A program made the position numbers and the translations under genes. This document shows positions 7,310-17,527 of a stretch of DNA of 64,000 nucleotides, piece by piece (positions within the stretch are counted from its first letter, which is position 1; each line of letters begins with the position of its first letter). Location of the stretch: positions 62,001-126,000 of the forward strand of contig NZ_JAJSEE010000005.1 of NCBI RefSeq assembly GCF_023555375.1, in the 5' to 3' direction. This DNA is from Guyparkeria hydrothermalis (GTDB lineage: Bacteria; Pseudomonadota; Gammaproteobacteria; Halothiobacillales; Halothiobacillaceae). The notes beneath the pieces are model-generated. The model was not told the origin of the DNA. It worked only from the letters and a program-made list of their open reading frames with translations, and searched no databases.

Positions 7310-8695
7310 ATGAGCCATGACACCCCGGCCTCCACGTTTTCGGTTGATCTCTTCATGAGCGACGAGCAGCGGCAATCCCGAACGCTCGCCGGCTGCCCGG
7401 TCACGCGCATCGGCATCACCGGCCTGTCGGGGGCCGGCAAGTCGACCCTGATCACGGCCATTATCAATCACCTGGAGAATGCCCGTCGCGGCGCGCTCGC
7501 CGAGCAGGCGGGGCTTGCCGCCATCCGTCACGGTCGCTGGCACCGCGAGATCGAGCGCGCCTTCGACTACGACCACGCCTTGACCGCGTTGACCGGCCAG
7601 CCACCGAGCTGGCCCGAGTCGACCCGCGACTGGTCGATCGCCCGACTGACCCTGGACTACGATCGGCGCTGGTACTCGTTGCGGCCGCGACGCCGCTGCC
7701 TGGAGCTGTTCGACTACCCGGGCGAATGGCTGCTCGATCTCTCCCTGCTCGACTGGTCGTTTGCCGAGTACAGCGCCCACTGGACCGACTGGCTGGCACG
7801 CAGTCCGCGCCGGGCGATCGCCCCGGGGCTGCTCGAGGACTTGCAGGCGATCGATCCGGCCGCGCCGGTCGACCCCGAGCAGCTGGCGTCACTTGCCGGG
7901 CGCTGGTCGATGATGCTGGCCGACAGCCGGCTGCCGCCGCATCGCCTGTCACGCAACCTCCCCGGGCGCTGGCTGATGCCGGGCGAGGGCTTCGACCCGG
8001 ACGCCATGCCATTCCTGCCACTGCCGAGCGTGGTGGCGGAGCCCTCGGAGGACTATCCCGAGGGCTCCTGGGGCAAGGTCTGTCAGCGCCATTTCGCCTA
8101 TTACCGCGACCGGATCGCGCGGCCATTCTTCGAATCGCACTTCGGTCGGCTGGATGCGCAGGTCATCCTGGTCGACCTGCTCGGCGCGCTGCGCAGCGGC
8201 CGGTCGGCGCTGGCGGACATGCGCGCGGCGCTGGAATCGATCCTCGAGCCGTTCCGCTACCGCGAGGGGCACTGGCTGGGCAACCTGTTCACGCGCCGCA
8301 TTCGCCGGGTGGCGATCGTCGCCACGCAGATCGATCACCTGCTGCCCGCCGATCAGGCCCGTCTCACCCGCCTGCTCGACAGTTATCTGTTCGAGCTGAC
8401 CCAGCGGCTGGCCGGCAAGGACATCGAGCTGCGCCTGTTCGCCGTCTCGGCGGTGACCGCCGCCCAGCCGCGCGAGGATGCCCGCGGTCGCCCCATGCTG
8501 GTGGGTACCGAGAAGAGCTCGCGGCAGAAGATCGCCTTTACCCCGCCGACCATCCCCGAGCAGATGCCGCATGACCTGGATCTTGCCATCGACGACCTGC
8601 CGACGCTGGCGCCGCCGGCCGGGCTGGATCGGGCCCGGGCCTTCCCCGGCCGTCGGGTCGATGCCCTGCTCGACTTCCTGATCGGCGAGTCCTGA
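7310..8695 (+). CDS. ycjX: YcjX family GTPase-like protein (DUF463)
   Basis: A 461-residue cytosolic P-loop NTPase of the YcjX/DUF463 family. The Walker A motif GLSGAGKS is at residues 38-45. Downstream come DYPGEWLLDL (switch/Walker B region in this family) and VAIVATQIDHL, which resembles the NKxD base-recognition region. The C-terminal part has LRLFAVSAVTAAQPR and PMLVGT, typical of YcjX. In enterobacteria ycjX-ycjF belongs to the phage-shock regulon (family knowledge), but no psp gene is present here. GTG 7307 or ATG 7310 are possible starts; ATG is chosen, with ACAGG just upstream. ycjF follows after 32 bp. Confidence 0.9.
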   Translation: MSHDTPASTFSVDLFMSDEQRQSRTLAGCPVTRIGITGLSGAGKSTLITAIINHLENARRGALAEQAGLAAIRHGRWHREIERAFDYDHALTALTGQPPSWPESTRDWSIARLTLDYDRRWYSLRPRRRCLELFDYPGEWLLDLSLLDWSFAEYSAHWTDWLARSPRRAIAPGLLEDLQAIDPAAPVDPEQLASLAGRWSMMLADSRLPPHRLSRNLPGRWLMPGEGFDPDAMPFLPLPSVVAEPSEDYPEGSWGKVCQRHFAYYRDRIARPFFESHFGRLDAQVILVDLLGALRSGRSALADMRAALESILEPFRYREGHWLGNLFTRRIRRVAIVATQIDHLLPADQARLTRLLDSYLFELTQRLAGKDIELRLFAVSAVTAAQPREDARGRPMLVGTEKSSRQKIAFTPPTIPEQMPHDLDLAIDDLPTLAPPAGLDRARAFPGRRVDALLDFLIGES

Positions 8696-8727
8696 TCCAT
8701 GACGCCATTTACCCCTAAGGGCCTGCA

Positions 8728-9717
8728 ATGAACGACGAGCAACCACCGCGCGGCGGCCATCTGGCCACCCGCATCCACGCGCAGGGCGACTCGGTGCCCG
8801 ATGTCGATACCGAGGCGCTGTACGACGAGGAATCGTCCGAGGACGTCGCCGACCTGATCGAACCGCGCCGCGGTGTTCCCTGGGTGGCGACCCTGCTGGG
8901 CGTGGTGGCGATCACCTGGATCACCATCAACTGGCTGCAGGCAATCTGGTGGGCGCACGCCACGCACCCGGCCCTGGGCTGGGTGATCTTCGCCATCGGC
9001 GTGGGCGTCGGCGGGGCCGGTCTGGCCCTGATCTGGCGGGCCTGGCGCCAGCGGCATCACATCGATGCGATCACCCACCTCAACCGCCGGCTGGCCGAGG
9101 CCGAGCGCGAGGGCGAGATGGGCCAGTCGGTGGTCGAGCTGCGCGAGGCGGCCGAGCACCTGCTCGCCGACAACCCGCAACGGCGGACCTTCGAGGAAAA
9201 CCTGCTCGGCATCGATGCCGGCAGCCACGCCACCGAGCTGGTGGTGGCCCTCGAGCGGGGTTACGCCGAGCAGGATGCCCGGGCCCGGGCGCTGATCCAT
9301 CGCGAAGTGGTGCGTACCGGCCTGTTCATTGCCGCCAGCCCCTATCCCGCGCTCGACCTGCTGCTGGTGGCCTGGCGCAACGCGCGGATGGTCAATGCCA
9401 TTGCCGGCATCTACGGGTTGACGCTCTCCTTCCCGGCCCGCTGGCGCCTCTACCGGATGATCCTGCAGAACATGGCCTTCGCCTCGGCCACCGAGACCGT
9501 TCTCGATTCGGCCAGCGAGGGCTGGGCCGCCAACCTGATGGTCAACCTCGGCGCCCGGGCCGGCCAGGGCGTGGCCGTGGCGTTGTATTCGCTGCGCATC
9601 GGCCGCCAGGCCATGCGGGCCTCGCGCATCGCCCCGGAGCACAAGCCCCTGGTCGATCGCAATCTGGCGAAACTGATCCTCGGCGCGATCCGCGAGCGTT
9701 CGTCCGGGACGCGTTAG
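8728..9717 (+). CDS. ycjF: YcjF family membrane protein
   Basis: A 329-residue inner-membrane protein of the TIGR01620/YcjF family (DUF697 C-terminus). An acidic N-terminal tail of about 50 residues is followed by two TM helices (about 52-72 and 83-103). A charged coiled-coil stretch (LNRRLAEAEREGEMGQSV) and the conserved C-terminal domain with FIAASPYPALDLLLVAWRN and VNAIAGIYG come next. Its role with YcjX is not established; both are stress-linked in other gammaproteobacteria. An AAGGG ribosome site lies 8 bp before the ATG. It is cotranscribed with ycjX and probably with the next gene, 24 bp away. Confidence 0.88.
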   Translation: MNDEQPPRGGHLATRIHAQGDSVPDVDTEALYDEESSEDVADLIEPRRGVPWVATLLGVVAITWITINWLQAIWWAHATHPALGWVIFAIGVGVGGAGLALIWRAWRQRHHIDAITHLNRRLAEAEREGEMGQSVVELREAAEHLLADNPQRRTFEENLLGIDAGSHATELVVALERGYAEQDARARALIHREVVRTGLFIAASPYPALDLLLVAWRNARMVNAIAGIYGLTLSFPARWRLYRMILQNMAFASATETVLDSASEGWAANLMVNLGARAGQGVAVALYSLRIGRQAMRASRIAPEHKPLVDRNLAKLILGAIRERSSGTR

Positions 9718-9741
9718 CCACCAACGATCGGGAGGGCGGGC

Positions 9742-10178
9742 ATGGAACAGCGGTTGAGCGTGATCACCCTGGGGGTGGCCGACCTGGCCCGCTCGCGGGC
9801 CTTCTACGAGACGGGGCTGGGCTGGTCGGTCGGTCAGGCGGCCGAGTCGGTGGTGTTCTTCCAGCTCAACGGCATGGTGCTGGCGCTCTATCCACGCGAG
9901 GCACTCGCCGCCGATGCCGGGGTCCCGTCCCAGGGCAGCGGCTTTGCCGGGTTTTCCCTGGCACACAACGTGCGCCGGCGAGACGAGGTCGATCACGTGC
10001 TGGCCGAGGCCGAACGGGCCGGTGGGCGGGTCGTCAAGCCCGCGCAGGAGACATTCTGGGGCGGCTACTCGGGGTACGTTGCCGACCCGGACGGGCATCT
10101 CTGGGAGGTGGCCCATAACCCGTTCTGGGCGATGGACGCGGCGGGCAGCGTGTCGCTGGCAACAGGAGAGGGCGTGTG

Positions 10179-10179
<1 letters not shown>
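9742..10179 (+). CDS. VOC (glyoxalase/bleomycin-resistance fold) family protein
   Basis: A 145-residue single-module vicinal-oxygen-chelate protein with two beta-alpha-beta-beta-beta repeats. The first repeat reads SVITLGVADLARSRAFYETGLGW and VVFFQLNGMVLALYPRE. The second contains ERAGGRVVKPAQETFWGGY followed by YVADPDGHLWEVAHNP, the C-terminal motif carrying the usual metal-ligand Glu. These features place it with small dioxygenase/glyoxalase-like enzymes of undefined substrate. The GGGAGGG ribosome site before the ATG is strong. Its stop overlaps the start of the DUF2238 gene (TGATG), so the two are translationally coupled. Confidence 0.85.
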
Positions 10180-11853
<1,674 letters not shown>

Positions 11854-11913
11854 TTAGGATAGCAAAAGGGTCTCGTCGCTCGTGGCGAGGCAAGCGACAA
11901 GCAGGAGGGAGGC

Positions 11914-12333
11914 ATGTACGAGTTCACGTTTCTGACGCCGGATCGCGGCGCGGGATTCGTCAAGCGGCTCGAGGCCGAGGGGCTGTCGGTCTCCGTCTCG
12001 CGCGACCCGATGGCCGAGGAGGCCACGACCATCTCGATTCCCGATGACATCAGCGATGAGCTGGTCGACCGGATCGAGGGCTGGTACGAGGAGGAAACGC
12101 AGGCGGCCGAGGCCGAGTTGTTTCGTGACGGCCGGGCAGAGGCCGCCATTTCCGCGGGCGTATGGGTGACGCTGGCGGACGGCCGGTCGAGCTTCGCCCC
12201 GATCGAGCCCTCGATCATGAGCCGGATGCTGTCGGTCCTGAGCCCGGATGAGGTGGGCGAGTTCGTCGACCGGGTGGCGAAAGCGGTCGAGTGCCCCGAC
12301 GACACCCCCGCCTGCGCCCGTCGCGAGGATTGA
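11914..12333 (+). CDS. Conserved-looking hypothetical protein (139 residues)
   Basis: The product is not recognised. It is a small acidic soluble protein with no signal peptide or membrane segment. It opens with MYEFTFLTPDRGAGFVKRL, a beta-alpha start reminiscent of a small alpha/beta domain, then TTISIPDDISDELVDRIEGWYEEE, and ends with a Cys pair (VECPDDTPACAR). A GGAGGGAGGC ribosome site directly before the ATG and codon use like that of its neighbours argue that it is translated. It is divergent from hemB and followed by a 167-bp gap before the DsrE-like gene. No function is proposed. Confidence 0.65.
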   Translation: MYEFTFLTPDRGAGFVKRLEAEGLSVSVSRDPMAEEATTISIPDDISDELVDRIEGWYEEETQAAEAELFRDGRAEAAISAGVWVTLADGRSSFAPIEPSIMSRMLSVLSPDEVGEFVDRVAKAVECPDDTPACARRED

Positions 12334-12500
12334 AAGCCGGCGAACGAATCGCAAGGCGTTGTTTTCCCAGCAACGCGAGGTGATTGATGGCCTACTCTTG
12401 ACTTGAGGGAGCGGCAGTCTCCCTCGGCCCGATTGGCCGCCGCGATGCGTCGCCGGCGCTCATTCGGGCGCGCTTAGCGCAACGACGAGAGGTGGTCGCC

Positions 12501-13067
12501 ATGAAACGCCAGATCCTTCCCGCCCGGACACTCGCGGTGCCGGCCTTCCTGTTGTGGTTCGCCCTGTTTGGGTTCGCCTCGGTCGGGTCCCTGCTGGGCG
12601 CCTCCTCGGCCTGGGCGCAGGCCAAGGTCGCCACGCCCGACTACGAGCCGCCGAGGGTGGTCTACGACTTCTACCTCGACGATCCGGCCAAGATCAACGC
12701 CGCCCTGTACTGGGTGCGCTCGCTGATCAACCCGCTGCAGGCCAGTCCGTACAACATGGACCCGATGCTCGACATGGAGATCGTGGTGATCATCCACGGC
12801 ACCGAGATCGTCACCGTGGCCAAGAAGAACGAGGCGAAGTACGAGGACGCGGTCGCCCGCATGCGCTACTACGCCAACCTCGGGGTGGATTTCCACGTCT
12901 GCGGTCTGGCCGCCGAGGACTACGACTACGACCGCGAGGACTTCCAGGACTTCATTACCCTGGTGCCGTCGGCCTTCACCGACCTGGTCCATTACCAGCA
13001 GCAGGGCTACGCGGTGATCAAGCCCGAGGTGTTCGTACGCACGCAGTCGATCGAATCGATGCGCTGA
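12501..13067 (+). CDS. Exported DsrE-like family protein
   Basis: A 188-residue protein with an N-terminal signal peptide (basic MKRQ, a long hydrophobic stretch, cleavage near SSAWAQA), so the mature part should be periplasmic. The mature domain matches the DsrE/DsrF-like fold: RVVYDFYLDDPAKINAALYW, then MEIVVIIHGTEIVTVAKKN, and FHVCGLAAEDY with one Cys at the position that carries the persulfide-bearing Cys in DsrE-type proteins. It ends with the VIKPEVF motif. Exported DsrE-like proteins are common in sulfur-oxidising bacteria, but this one has no sulfur genes around it, so a sulfur-trafficking role is inference. The GAGAGGTGG ribosome site lies 5-13 bp before the ATG. Confidence 0.78.
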   Translation: MKRQILPARTLAVPAFLLWFALFGFASVGSLLGASSAWAQAKVATPDYEPPRVVYDFYLDDPAKINAALYWVRSLINPLQASPYNMDPMLDMEIVVIIHGTEIVTVAKKNEAKYEDAVARMRYYANLGVDFHVCGLAAEDYDYDREDFQDFITLVPSAFTDLVHYQQQGYAVIKPEVFVRTQSIESMR

Positions 13068-13130
13068 CGGTCGTCGTGCCGGGTTTTGCCGTATCCTTGG
13101 GGCACGCTTGAGAGTCCCGAGGAAACCGTT

Positions 13131-13748
13131 TTGGACCCGCATCAGATCCGCTCGCTCGACGAACTCGAGTCCCTGTTCGACACGCCCGGCGAGGCGGCGA
13201 TCAAGAAGGAGGTCGACCGCCTCGTGCCGGTCTACCGCCGGCTGATCGAGGCCTCGCCGTTCTTTGTTCTGGCCACCCACGGGGCCGGCGGGCTGGACTG
13301 CTCGCCGCGCGGTGACCCGGCCGGCTTTGTCGAGGTGCTCGACGAGCGGCGCATCGCGCTGCCCGAACGCCGCGGCAACAACCGCATCGACAGTCTGCGC
13401 AACCTGGTCGAGGATCCGCGCATCGGGCTTTTGTTCCTGGTGCCCGGCAAGAACGAGACGCTGCGCGTCAACGGTCGGGCGCGGATCACCACCGACCCGA
13501 CCCTGCTCGAGCGGACCGCCATGAAGGGCAAGCCGCCGCAGTGCGTCATCGTGGTCGAGATCGAGACGGTCTACTTCCAGTGCGCCCGGGCGTTGCTGCG
13601 CGCGGGTCTCTGGGACCCGGACAGCCGGACGCTGGCCGCACGGACGCCGAGTGCCGGCGAGATGCTCGCCGGGGTGCCCGACTCCGGCATCGAGGCGGCG
13701 GTCTACGATGACGGGCTCGACGAGCGCCAGGCCCGCACGCTCTACTGA
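13131..13748 (+). CDS. PPOX-class FMN-dependent flavin-binding protein
   Basis: A 205-residue pyridoxamine-phosphate-oxidase-fold protein of the MSMEG_1061/DR2398-like subgroup. Typical motifs are PFFVLATHGAGGLDCSPRGD, ERRGNNRIDSLRNLVEDP, IGLLFLVPG and NETLRVNGRARI, the standard order for this subgroup, and QCVIVVEIETVYFQCARAL near the C-terminus. The substrate is unknown. The start is taken as TTG 13131 because GAGGAA sits 6 bp upstream; an in-frame ATG at 13086 lies in what looks like promoter sequence. It is the second PPOX-fold protein in the window, unrelated in detail to the HugZ-like one at 834. Confidence 0.82.
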   Translation: MDPHQIRSLDELESLFDTPGEAAIKKEVDRLVPVYRRLIEASPFFVLATHGAGGLDCSPRGDPAGFVEVLDERRIALPERRGNNRIDSLRNLVEDPRIGLLFLVPGKNETLRVNGRARITTDPTLLERTAMKGKPPQCVIVVEIETVYFQCARALLRAGLWDPDSRTLAARTPSAGEMLAGVPDSGIEAAVYDDGLDERQARTLY

Positions 13749-13858
13749 TTGAGCCCCGGGAATTGACCTCGTGGCGGGGAATCCCGCCGGGCCTTGTCGG
13801 TCAACCTGTTAGAATCGCGCGCCACACACGCACCCGATCGATCCGGAGCCACCTTCTT

Positions 13859-15298
13859 ATGACTCAGGGCATGCCCCAGGCCTCCCCCAACGGCACCACC
13901 CGCAAGACGCCCGAGCTGCTTTCCCCGGCGGGCACGCTCAAGTCGATGCGCTATGCCTTCGCCTACGGCGCCGATGCCGTCTACGCCGGCCTGCCGCGCT
14001 ATTCCCTACGCGCGCGCAACAACGACTTCCTCGAGGACAACCTGCGCATCGGCATCGAGGAGGCGCACGCCGCGGGTAAGCAGTTCTTCGTCACGGTCAA
14101 TCTCTCGCCGCACAACAGCAAATTGAAGACCTTCATCCGCGACATGGAGCCCATCGTCGCGATGAAGCCGGATGCCTTCATCATGGCCGACCCCGGCCTG
14201 ATCATGATGGTGCGCGAGGCCTTCCCCGAGATGCCCATCCACCTGTCGGTGCAGGCCAACACGGTCAACTGGGCCACGGTGAAGTTCTGGGAGTCGGTGG
14301 GCGTGACCCGCGTGATCCTCTCGCGCGAACTGTCGCTGGACGAGATCCGCGAGATCCGCGAAAAGTGCCCGACCATGGAGCTCGAGGTGTTCGTCCACGG
14401 CGCGCTATGCATCGCCTACTCGGGGCGCTGCCTGCTGTCGGGCTACTTCAACCACCGCGACCCGAACCAGGGCACCTGCACCAATGCCTGTCGCTGGGAA
14501 TACACGCCGCAGAACGCCGCCGAGGATATCTCCGGCGTGGTGCGTCCGGAGCCGGCGTCCGAGCAACCCCAGGAAAAGCCCATCTCGCTGGACGCGCTCA
14601 ACGCGGCCAACCCGATGCGGGATGGCGCGATGGGCGATCAGGAACGCCATCCGCTCGCCGACCAGGTGTATCTCCTCGAGGAGAAGAGCCGCCCCGGCGA
14701 GCAGATGCCGATCGAGGAAGACGAGCACGGTACCTACATCCTCAACTCGCGCGACCTGCGCGCCGTCGAGCACGTCCAGGCGCTGGTCGACATCGGCGTC
14801 GACTGCCTCAAGATCGAGGGGCGCACCAAGTCGCACTACTACGTCGCCCGCACCGCGCAGGTCTACCGCCAGGCGATCGACGATGCCATGGCCGGGCGAC
14901 CGTTCAACGAGGAGCTGATTGCCGATCTCGACAACCTCGCCAACCGCGGTTACACCGACGGCTTCTACAAGCGCCACCACACGCAGGAATACCAGAACTA
15001 CATCGAGGGCGTCTCCAAGAGCCGTCAGCAGCAGTTCGTCGGCGAGATCAGCGAGATCGAGGGCGACTGGGCCCGGGTCGAGGTCAAGAACAAGCTCCGG
15101 GTCGGCGACCAGGTCACGTTCCTGCTCCCCGACGGCAACCGGGTCGACCAGCTCGCCGAGATGCAGACGCTGGAGGGCGAGCCGTTGGATGAGGCGCCGG
15201 GCGGCGGCTGGCGGGTACGCCTGCGCCTGCCGGAAGGGGCCGAGGCCTTCGGCGACCGGCTGCGCTACGGGCTGATCGCCCGCAACCTGGCCGACTGA
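13859..15298 (+). CDS. trhP: tRNA 5-hydroxyuridine hydroxylase, peptidase U32 family
   Basis: A 479-residue U32-family protein matching TrhP/YegQ, which makes 5-hydroxyuridine at wobble position 34 of tRNAs using prephenate (family knowledge). The N-terminal TIM-barrel region has PELLSPAGTLKSMRYAFAYG and ADAVYAGLPRYSLRARNNDF. The cysteine-rich segment reads HGALCIAYSGRCLLSGYF and then QGTCTNACRWEY, the positions that bind an iron-sulfur cluster in the family. DCLKIEGRTKSHYYVA and a C-terminal beta domain (SEIEGDWARVEV) complete it. ATG 13859 has GGAG about 12 bp upstream; the open frame before it is non-coding leader. lptF starts 4 bp downstream. Confidence 0.93.
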   Translation: MTQGMPQASPNGTTRKTPELLSPAGTLKSMRYAFAYGADAVYAGLPRYSLRARNNDFLEDNLRIGIEEAHAAGKQFFVTVNLSPHNSKLKTFIRDMEPIVAMKPDAFIMADPGLIMMVREAFPEMPIHLSVQANTVNWATVKFWESVGVTRVILSRELSLDEIREIREKCPTMELEVFVHGALCIAYSGRCLLSGYFNHRDPNQGTCTNACRWEYTPQNAAEDISGVVRPEPASEQPQEKPISLDALNAANPMRDGAMGDQERHPLADQVYLLEEKSRPGEQMPIEEDEHGTYILNSRDLRAVEHVQALVDIGVDCLKIEGRTKSHYYVARTAQVYRQAIDDAMAGRPFNEELIADLDNLANRGYTDGFYKRHHTQEYQNYIEGVSKSRQQQFVGEISEIEGDWARVEVKNKLRVGDQVTFLLPDGNRVDQLAEMQTLEGEPLDEAPGGGWRVRLRLPEGAEAFGDRLRYGLIARNLAD

Positions 15299-15302
15299 CG
15301 GC

Positions 15303-16394
15303 GTGCGGCTTGCCGGATACCTGCGCCGCGAGGCGCTGATTTCCATCGGCGCGGTGACCACCGTGCTGATGCTGATCATGGCCACCAACCTGTTGGCTCG
15401 CGCGCTCTCGCTTGCCGCCGACGGCACGTTGCCGGCCGCGCTGGTGCCCAACCTGCTTGGGTTCAACCTGGTCAAGATGCTGATGTACGTCGTCCCGGTG
15501 GCGACGTTCATCGGCCTGATGTTCGCGCTCGGGCGGCTCAACCGCGACAGTGAGCAGACGATCATGCGTTCGAGCGGTTTCGGTCTGTGGCGGATCACCG
15601 GGTCGCTTTTGCCGCTGGGGATTCCGCTGGCGTTGCTGACCGCCTGGATTTCGTTGTTCGGTTGGCCCATGGCCGAACAGGCGCGCGACCGGATGGTCGA
15701 GGGCGCGCAATCGGACTACATCGGCCAGCAGGTGCCGGTCGGCCGCTTCATCGAGGCCAACGAGGGCCGGCTGGTCGCCTACGTGGGCGCGTCCGAAAAC
15801 GGCGGCTACCAGCGCATCTTCCTGTTCGATCGTGCCGAGGATGGCTCGATCGCGGTCGAGAGCGCGCCGTCGGGCGTGATGGTCGAGGAGGATGGCCAGC
15901 GCTACATCGCCCTCGAGGACGGCCGACGCATCGGCGGTACGGTCGGGGCGGCCGATTGGAATCGGCTCGATTACGAGCGCCACCTGATGCGCCTGCCGGG
16001 CCAGACGGAGGCCGATGGCGGGCAGGTCCGGGTGCGTTCGTCCGGCGAATTGTGGGCCTCGGGCAACCCGAACGACCACGCCGAGCTGTTCGAGCGCCTG
16101 TCGCAGGGCATCATCGCCCTGGTGCTGGTGCTGATCGCGATCCCGCTGGCGCAGGCGCCGCCGCGCAGCGGTCGTTACGGCCGCCTGTTCTGGGCCTTCT
16201 TGATCTACGCCCTGTACTTCAACGTCGTGCCGCTGGTTTCCGACGGCATCGAGGCCAACCACTACGGCCTGGCCGGCGCCGTGGTGCTGGCCCATGGCGG
16301 GTTCCTGCTCTTGTGGGGCGTGCTGTTCTGGTCGGCGCGTGGCGGCTGGGGACGATTGCGCAGCTTGTGGAAGGGACGCCGTGAATACGCTTGA
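15303..16394 (+). CDS. lptF: LPS export ABC transporter permease LptF
   Basis: A 363-residue inner-membrane permease of the LptB2FG complex, which extracts lipopolysaccharide and passes it to LptC. It has an N-terminal TM block (residues about 10-120), a periplasmic beta-jellyroll-like domain (about 130-265) and a C-terminal TM block (about 270-350). The coupling-helix region reads LNRDSEQTIMRSSGFG, the LptF/G signature that contacts LptB. GTG is the start codon, 4 bp after trhP. lptG begins 14 bp before the lptF stop, so the two are coupled and made in equal amounts. Confidence 0.93.
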   Translation: MRLAGYLRREALISIGAVTTVLMLIMATNLLARALSLAADGTLPAALVPNLLGFNLVKMLMYVVPVATFIGLMFALGRLNRDSEQTIMRSSGFGLWRITGSLLPLGIPLALLTAWISLFGWPMAEQARDRMVEGAQSDYIGQQVPVGRFIEANEGRLVAYVGASENGGYQRIFLFDRAEDGSIAVESAPSGVMVEEDGQRYIALEDGRRIGGTVGAADWNRLDYERHLMRLPGQTEADGGQVRVRSSGELWASGNPNDHAELFERLSQGIIALVLVLIAIPLAQAPPRSGRYGRLFWAFLIYALYFNVVPLVSDGIEANHYGLAGAVVLAHGGFLLLWGVLFWSARGGWGRLRSLWKGRREYA

Positions 16395-17478
16395 TCGCTA
16401 CCTGATCCGCAGTGTCGTGACCGGCGGGCTGGCGGCCTCCGCGGCCTTCGGCGTGCTGATCCTCGTGTTCGGCATGATCGACGAGTTCAGCAAGATCGGG
16501 CCGGGCTATACCACCATTCAGGCGTTGCAGTTCGTCGTCTTGAGCACCCCGGGGTATCTCTACGAGCTGTTTCCGGTGACGGTGCTGGTCGGCGGGTTGT
16601 TGAGCCTCGGCGCGCTGGCGGCCCACTCGGAGCTGACGGTGATGCGGGCGACCGGCATGTCGCTGTTGCGCCTGGCCCGGCCGGTACTGATCGCCGGGGT
16701 CATCCTCGCCGCGCTGGGCACCACCATGGGCGAGACCATCGGCGCCTGGGGGCAGGCCGAGGCCAACCAGATGCGCGCGGCGGCCACCGAGAGCGAGGTG
16801 AGCACCGATCTGGCCAGTGGTTTCTGGCTGCGCGAGGGCGACCGGATCGTGAACGTGGAGCGCGCGCTGGTCGACGGCCAACTGCTCGGGTTGCGGGTGT
16901 TCGAGCTGGGCGCGGACAGCCGTCCGAAGCGGGTGATCGAGGCCGGCCGCGCCGAGAGCCTGGGTGACGATCGCTGGCGGCTCGAGGACGTCATCGACAC
17001 GCGCCTGCCGATCGACGATCCGGCCTCGGCCGTGCGTGTCGAGCGGCACACCGCGATCGAACAGCGCCTGTTCGACCGCGAGATACTCGAGATCGCCGCG
17101 CTCAATCCGCGCTACATGAACGTCGCGCAGCTGGCCGACTACGTCGGTTATCTCGAGCGAAACCAGCTGGATGCCTCGGTCTACGCCACGGCCATGTGGT
17201 CACGCGTGGTCCAGCCGATCTCGGTGCTGGCGATGCTGCTGGTGACCCTGCCGTTCGTCTTCGTCGCCCAGCGCGGCGGCTCGGCCGGGCGCTGGCTGTT
17301 CATCGCCATCCTGCTGGGCGTGGCCTACATGACGCTCACCCAGATCGTCTCGGCACTGGCGCCGGCCTACGATATCTCCCCGATCCTGAGCACGATTCTG
17401 CCGCCGACCCTGTTCTCGATCGCGGGAGTGGTGGCATTGTATCGGGCGACACCGCGCGCCCGACGACCTGCCGGTTGA
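16381..17478 (+). CDS. lptG: LPS export ABC transporter permease LptG
   Basis: A 365-residue partner of LptF. It starts with [18 protein letters not shown], the normal LptG N-terminus. The coupling-helix motif is [19 protein letters not shown], followed by a periplasmic domain (about residues 120-265) and TM helices containing [14 protein letters not shown] and [19 protein letters not shown]. The start is GTG 16381, inside the last codons of lptF (14-bp overlap); the longer open frame upstream is only lptF in another frame. parC follows after 49 bp with its own GGGA ribosome site, so it may be cotranscribed. Confidence 0.93.
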   Translation: MNTLDRYLIRSVVTGGLAASAAFGVLILVFGMIDEFSKIGPGYTTIQALQFVVLSTPGYLYELFPVTVLVGGLLSLGALAAHSELTVMRATGMSLLRLARPVLIAGVILAALGTTMGETIGAWGQAEANQMRAAATESEVSTDLASGFWLREGDRIVNVERALVDGQLLGLRVFELGADSRPKRVIEAGRAESLGDDRWRLEDVIDTRLPIDDPASAVRVERHTAIEQRLFDREILEIAALNPRYMNVAQLADYVGYLERNQLDASVYATAMWSRVVQPISVLAMLLVTLPFVFVAQRGGSAGRWLFIAILLGVAYMTLTQIVSALAPAYDISPILSTILPPTLFSIAGVVALYRATPRARRPAG

Positions 17479-17527
17479 CGATCGGGACGGCACGATCCGG
17501 CACGCAGAGGAACACATAGGGACCCGC

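Noticed and set aside
7083-7310. A 75-codon plus-strand frame between fieF and ycjX
   Set aside because: No ribosome site or similarity; it overlaps the likely ycjX leader.
8383-10116. A 577-codon minus-strand frame opposite ycjX-ycjF
   Set aside because: It is antisense to recognised genes, with no motif or ribosome site.
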